Below, piece after piece: positions 59,675 to 64,000 of a DNA stretch of 64,000 nt; the stretch's first letter is position 1; every line of letters begins with the position of its first letter. The position numbers and the translations under genes are program-made. This stretch comes from Crocodylus rhombifer (Eukaryota; Chordata; Crocodylia; Crocodylidae): NCBI GenBank assembly GCA_038503035.1, contig JAVSML010024243.1, positions 4,647-68,646 on the forward strand. The letters are read 5' to 3'. The notes beneath the pieces were generated by a model. That model was given only the letters and a program-made list of their open reading frames with translations. It was not told where the DNA came from and did not search any database.

Positions 59675-60601
59675 CTATAGAATCATAGAATCAACGAGTC
59701 GGAAGGGACCTAGACAGATCATTGAGTCTGACCCCCTTCCATAGGCAGGAAGGAGCACTGGGGGTGGGAGGGGACATAAGACCCCAGTCAGGTGCTTATC
59801 CAGTCTCCTCTTGAAGATTTCCAGGGAAGGTGAGAGCACCACCTCTCTGGAAAGCCTATTCCAGGCTCTGGCCACCCTTACAGTGAAGTAGTTCTTCCTA
59901 ATATCTAACCTAACCCTATCCTCCCTCAGCTTGTGGCCAGTGTTCCTGGTGACTCCAAGGGGGGCCCTGGTGAACAGACTTTCCCCGAGTCCCTGCTGCT
60001 GCTGGCCCCTGATAAGGTTGTAGGCAGCCACAAGATCCCCCCTCGGTCTCCTTTTATGGAGACTGAAGAGATTCAGATCCCTCAGCCTTTTCTGATAGAG
60101 CTGGCCATGGAGGCGCTCAACCATATGAGTGGCCCTCCTCGGGACCCTCTCCATGTTGTCCACGTCCCTCTTGAAGTGTGGCGCCCAGAACTGGACACAG
60201 TACTCCAGCTGCAACCTGACTAGTGCCGCATAGAGGGGGAGCAAGACCTGTCTGGACCTGTTACTGATGTCCTTGTTGATGCATGACAGGGTGCGGTTGG
60301 TTCTGCCTATTGCTGCATCACATTGGCGACTCATATTCATCCTGGAGTCAGTCATGACTTTAAGATCTCTCTCTGCCTCTGTGCTGCTGAGAGGATCAGC
60401 CTCTAACCTATAACCATAATGCTGGTTCCCTCTCCCCAGGTGCAGCATTCTGCACTTGTCCTTGTTGAACCACATCCTGTTCAGATCCACCCACTTCTCC
60501 AACCTATCCAAGTCTGCCTGGATATGGTCCCTGCCTGCCGGTGTATTCACTTTACCCCACATCTTGGTGTCATCAGCGAACTTGAACAGGGTGCTCTCCA
60601 C
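59675..60601 (-). pseudogene. CR1 copy C reverse-transcriptase C-terminal half, 308 codons open
   Basis: This is the longest ORF in the window. It starts MESTLFKFADDTKMWGKV, so the motif C aspartate pair (FADD) lies at about residues 9-10. CRMLHLGRGNQHYGYRLEA and RDLKVMTDSRMNMSRQCDAA follow, then the thumb region LEYCVQFWAPHFKRDVDNME and the C-terminal RLDIRKNYFTVRVARAWNRL. The normal CR1 stop is passed, and the last codons read through the 3' UTR. Motif A is absent and motif B lies in another frame upstream, so the protein would lack a working palm. The open frame indicates a younger insertion than its neighbour, not function. Confidence 0.88.
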
Positions 60602-60745
60602 ACCTTGTCCAGGTCAAAAATGAAGATGTTGAACAGCACCTGCCCAAGGACCGAGCCCTGGGCGACTCCGCTGCCCACATCGACCCATCCACCACCACCC
60701 TTTGGGTGTGCCCCTGGAGCCAGTTTGCCACCCATGTGACTGTGC
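59676..60745 (-). mobile_element. CR1 LINE copy C, 5'-truncated, best preserved RT
   Basis: The 3' tail starts near 59676 (TATAGAATCATAGAATCAAC). It covers the 3' UTR and most of the RT up to WVANWLQGHTQRVVVDG near 60700. A frameshift near 60590 separates motif B (GVAQGSVLGQVLFNIFIFDL) from the long downstream ORF. It is inserted next to, and probably into, the older CR1 at 58150-59672. Confidence 0.9.
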
Positions 60746-60764
60746 TTCTACCTTCCTGGAAGTC

Positions 60765-60960
60765 CATGTCCTCTTCCTTCTTTAGCGCCATCTCTGGCAC
60801 TCCTTCCTCTGCAGTCCTAGAGGTCTCCTCCAACATTGAATCAATACAGCAGTCCTCATGATGGAGGATGCTTTGAAGCCTTTCCATCTATTTCTGTAGC
60901 TATCTTGCCTCCTCCCTGAGGAAGCTGACTATTCAAAGTTCTGAAAAAGGCAGGCTTTCC
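60765..60960 (-). mobile_element. Possible continuation of the older CR1 beyond copy C
   Basis: C/T-rich sequence (TCCATGTCCTCTTCCTTC, then CACTCCTTCCTCTGCAGTCC) has the character of the upstream, ORF1-side region of CR1-clade elements on the minus strand. Its position just beyond copy C makes it a candidate for the other half of the interrupted older element. No diagnostic protein motif seen. Confidence 0.3.
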
Positions 60961-61059
60961 TAATATCATTCCCAACCTACAATTCCCATAAAGGGAATAC
61001 ACTAATAGGACAATTAAGTTTAATGTTTTGATTGCTTTTGAAATGTGACTGTCAGCAGC

Positions 61060-61560
61060 TGTGTTTTTTTGGGGAGGGACCTTGGACACCTTCCCAGTGC
61101 TGCCCTGCCCAGACTGCATTGCAGCATGGCCTGGCAGGGGCAGCTGTAGGTAGAGAGACCCCAAAGCCCTTCAGACCACCCCCCACCACCAAGCAGCAGT
61201 GCACTGCTGCCTGGCCTAGGGAGAGAGACCCCAGAGACCTCTCCCCACAGCCTCTATACCCAGGCTGCCCTGCAGCATAGCTCAGCAAAAGCAGCTGTGG
61301 GGAGACTCCCTCAGCCCTTTCCACAACCTCCCCCCTTTCTCCCTGGCTGGGCTGTGGTGTGCTGCAGGGTCAGGGCATCTGCTGGCACAAAAAGCCCCTT
61401 TCCCCACCCCTTGACCTCCTGGCAAGGCTGCGCACCAGGCTGGGATCGGAGACTTTCACTGACTAAGGTCAGTGACAGCCAAGGGGGTGCAGCCAGAGGA
61501 AACAAACTCTGCCCAAGGCTAGAGCAAAGCCCTGCCTAGTGCTGCCTGGGATAACAGCGA
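61060..61560. repeat. GC-rich block with diverged tandem units
   Basis: Units of roughly 80-90 bp recur: TGCATTGCAGCATGGCCTGG (61118) with GGGGCAGCTGTAGG and AGAGACCCC, and GCCCTGCAGCATAGCTCAGC (61266) with AGCAGCTGTGGGGAG and CAGCCCTTTCC. A partial unit lies between (61200-61250). Overlapping ORFs of 64-90 codons on both strands are compositional. Confidence 0.5.
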
Positions 61561-64000
61561 TAGTGCTTTAGGTTAACCCTTGATAGGATCCGACACAGTC
61601 ATTTGACAAAGCAATTTAAGAGAAAACACTTTAGGTTAGTATGCATCCATTGAGGGTTAACTTAGAGTATGATTACCATTTTTAAAGTGGTTAAAGAGCC
61701 ATGAACCACTTCAGTTATGGATTTAGAGCACTTTCTGCCAGCTTAAGACATGATATTTATAGAGTCTATACCTATCCTCTGTTTTTACAACCATTGTTAA
61801 TTTTGAGCAAAGCTTAGACCAGGAGTTTCAATTTAATTCCCCACAGCCTATTCCTCTGCCTATTCATATGAACTACTGGGATTTATTTTCTTCAAGTCCC
61901 ATAATGAGAAAAAGGGAAAAATATACATTTTTGAATTAGGTATGCTTATTTGGTGTGTTTTATACATGATAGATGGTATTGCTGACTCTTTTTATTGCAT
62001 ACAACACAAGTGCTCAACTTCTTGTTACTTTAACAACATTAGATACTTGACAAAGAACTGAAATTGAATTGGAAAGTTATACCAAAATATATTATCTTCA
62101 ATGTAAAATTTCCTTATATGATCAACATCCTGTTGACCAACATCAATGATTGAACCATGATGGACCAGGGCTTAAAAAATAGCACTATGTTTTTTTTAGT
62201 TTCAGAGCTTTTCTTTCCAGTTGACAGGTATCACATCCTCTAAGGACTGGAAATGGAGGAAGACACATACTTATACCATTTAACAGAATGTATCACAGCC
62301 TTAGAATAGTTCAAACTCACATGAGTACCCAGAATGCAATTGCCTCCATCTTGACCAATGCCCAGGATTGAATTGGGGAACTCCCAAGATAGTTTCTATC
62401 ATTTAAATCTTTACAGTCTGAGTTAGAGACCCAGGCATATTGCTTTTAGCAGATTCACATCCTTTGTGGTCTGGAATAAGAATGGGATGTGTAACTAACC
62501 AGTAGCTTATACCTATATTTGAATAAATAAATAATAGTCATTTAACTTTTGATCATTGAAAATGATATAGTTTCAATTTTATTTCTATTCTGAAACATGA
62601 TGCCCCATAATATGATAACTTAAATAAACAGATACAACATTTACTGCAAGGGAAACAAAATGAGGTTCACTCCTATTAAAGGCTAATTCCGAAAATGTTC
62701 TAAGATTGATTTTTACAGTTACAGGTGAGGGATTTATAACTTCACATTTTCCCCTCTATCTCCCCTAAAACATGAGTGTAGAAAACCTACCATGGCAACA
62801 GGTTACCCTCCAGCTGCTTCTTTCATTACAAAGCACTTTCCAGCCATGAACAACATTAGCATTTCATGCTGTAGGGTTTGCCTTTTTGCAGACTTTTTGA
62901 CAGCATTCTGTATTAGTCATAGAAACAAAGACTTATGTGTTCTTTTTTTTTTTCAGTAGGCTATTAAGATATTTCTCTTGTAACTGCTTGAATGGATAGA
63001 ATCTGGAATTTTGGATGCAAGAGATGCACAGAAAAGAACATTAAGCAGTTGTCATGTGTCTAAAGATAAATCTAAAAAGAGAGTGTAATGTGAGGTCATA
63101 TAAAGTCTGTAGTCATCCTATTTCGCAGGGCTGTCAACATACCTGAATTTGTAGGAAGACAACCTCTGACTGGGATGTTACAGGGGTGGCTATATGTGTT
63201 TATGTACTGCCAAAAGTCTTGACTAAATACTTCAAAAATGTTACATTAAAAAAGGCAGCCAGAGAAATAGTAAAGTATGGTTCTGCTGGGTTTTTTTCAC
63301 AACCATTTTGCACCCAGAGAGCTAAATTGGGATAAAGTCATGTTTGGTTTTGTGAAGTTATGGGTTTTTCTTTTTTCAATTGAGAGGGCAGAACACACCT
63401 TGAAATTCACAGAGATTACTATTTTTATGTAGTGATCCTCTGCACCCTTATCCTTTTAAAGTTTCAATTTTATAAAGCTGATATATAAGCCTTTAACATG
63501 GGAATATCCCCAAATCAGGCATATGTGTGTGCTATAAACATTTTTAACAAAACTACATTCTTGTCCAATTAACTTTGCTGTGTGAACTATGCATTGCATT
63601 GCATTACATTCTGTTAATTAAGATTATGCTGGGACACATACAAAGTAACTTCACAAATTACCAATTGATATGCTGTGATCTGAAATTTTTTGGTTTTCCC
63701 CTCACAGTAGCATTTGAATTTTGTAAGGAACTGCTTTAAATTGTTAAGAAGACTGAATTTCTAGAAACTTACTGGAAAACAGCCAGCCAAGAATTTTTTT
63801 AAGGGTGGCATTCTACAGATGTTTTTCCACCCCTTATCTACAGGTAGAACCTGATAGCAGGTATTAGACTGTCAGCACATCTCCAAATTTACTTTGATGC
63901 AGGCTGGCAGAGGCAATAGGTACTGTAGAACTAATCTTTCCAATAACATATGTCTCCTAGGAAGAGACAGGACTGTATGTATTAAAAATAGCGTGAATGA
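61561..64000. other. Gene desert, AT-rich
   Basis: No gene, RNA gene or clear repeat termini recognised to the window end. A T run lies at 62943-62954. Confidence 0.5.

Noticed and set aside
1..64000. CRISPR array, prokaryotic operon, phage or defence system
   Set aside because: No regularly spaced repeats, no dense coding and no bacterial gene families; repeats are eukaryotic transposons.

Overview
The window looks like a gene-poor, transposon-rich stretch of a large amniote genome, most likely a crocodilian. The evidence is the repeats: CR1 LINEs of several ages, with the 3' tail built on TTCATAGA/ATCATAGA and 3' UTR wording I associate with crocodilian CR1. Alongside them are hAT, Harbinger and Tigger-like DNA-transposon relics, a Ty3/gypsy pol fragment, and old MIR-like SINE and L2/L3-like LINE scraps. 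A turtle or bird is less likely but not excluded. I found no host protein-coding gene, tRNA, rRNA, CRISPR array or bacterial-type operon. Every ORF I could identify belongs to a transposable element; the rest are chance ORFs in GC-rich or stop-poor sequence.

Layout. 1-1515: long inverted repeat enclosing a small hAT-type MITE. 2.0-6.8 kb: a plus-strand CR1 tail, then a long minus-strand CR1 (RT plus part of the endonuclease) split by a younger minus-strand CR1. 7.9-9.05 kb: decayed Ty3/gypsy integrase with a candidate 3' LTR. 9-21 kb: mostly AT-rich unclassified DNA with MITEs, a separated inverted repeat pair (14.4/16.9 kb) and a GC-rich block at 17.2-18.0 kb. 21.3-24.3 kb: a 3-kb Harbinger-type element with transposase and accessory-protein relics. 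25-38.4 kb: old CR1 and SINE fragments, terminal-inverted-repeat elements, a Tigger-like element with TA flanks, and a hAT MITE with a perfect 8-bp target duplication. 38.4-44 kb: desert. 44.0-45.2 kb: three hAT-type elements in 1.2 kb, two with clear 8-bp duplications. 46.3-47.8 kb: GC-rich block with an internal duplication. 49-54.7 kb: further MITEs, and an unidentified 1.66-kb structure with 75-bp arms that match at 72 of 75 positions. 55.8-56.1 kb: minisatellite. 58.1-60.9 kb: an old CR1 apparently interrupted by a younger CR1 holding a 308-codon RT ORF. 61-64 kb: a GC-rich repeated block, then AT-rich desert.

Nothing here acts as a pathway. The window records successive insertions: old CR1 and SINEs first, then DNA-transposon bursts and younger CR1 landing in older copies. 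Most GC-rich islands coincide with, or look like, mobile-element interiors. Family names rest on motif and end-structure recognition by eye, without database searches; boundaries are usually good to about 10-30 bp, except where a target-site duplication fixes them.
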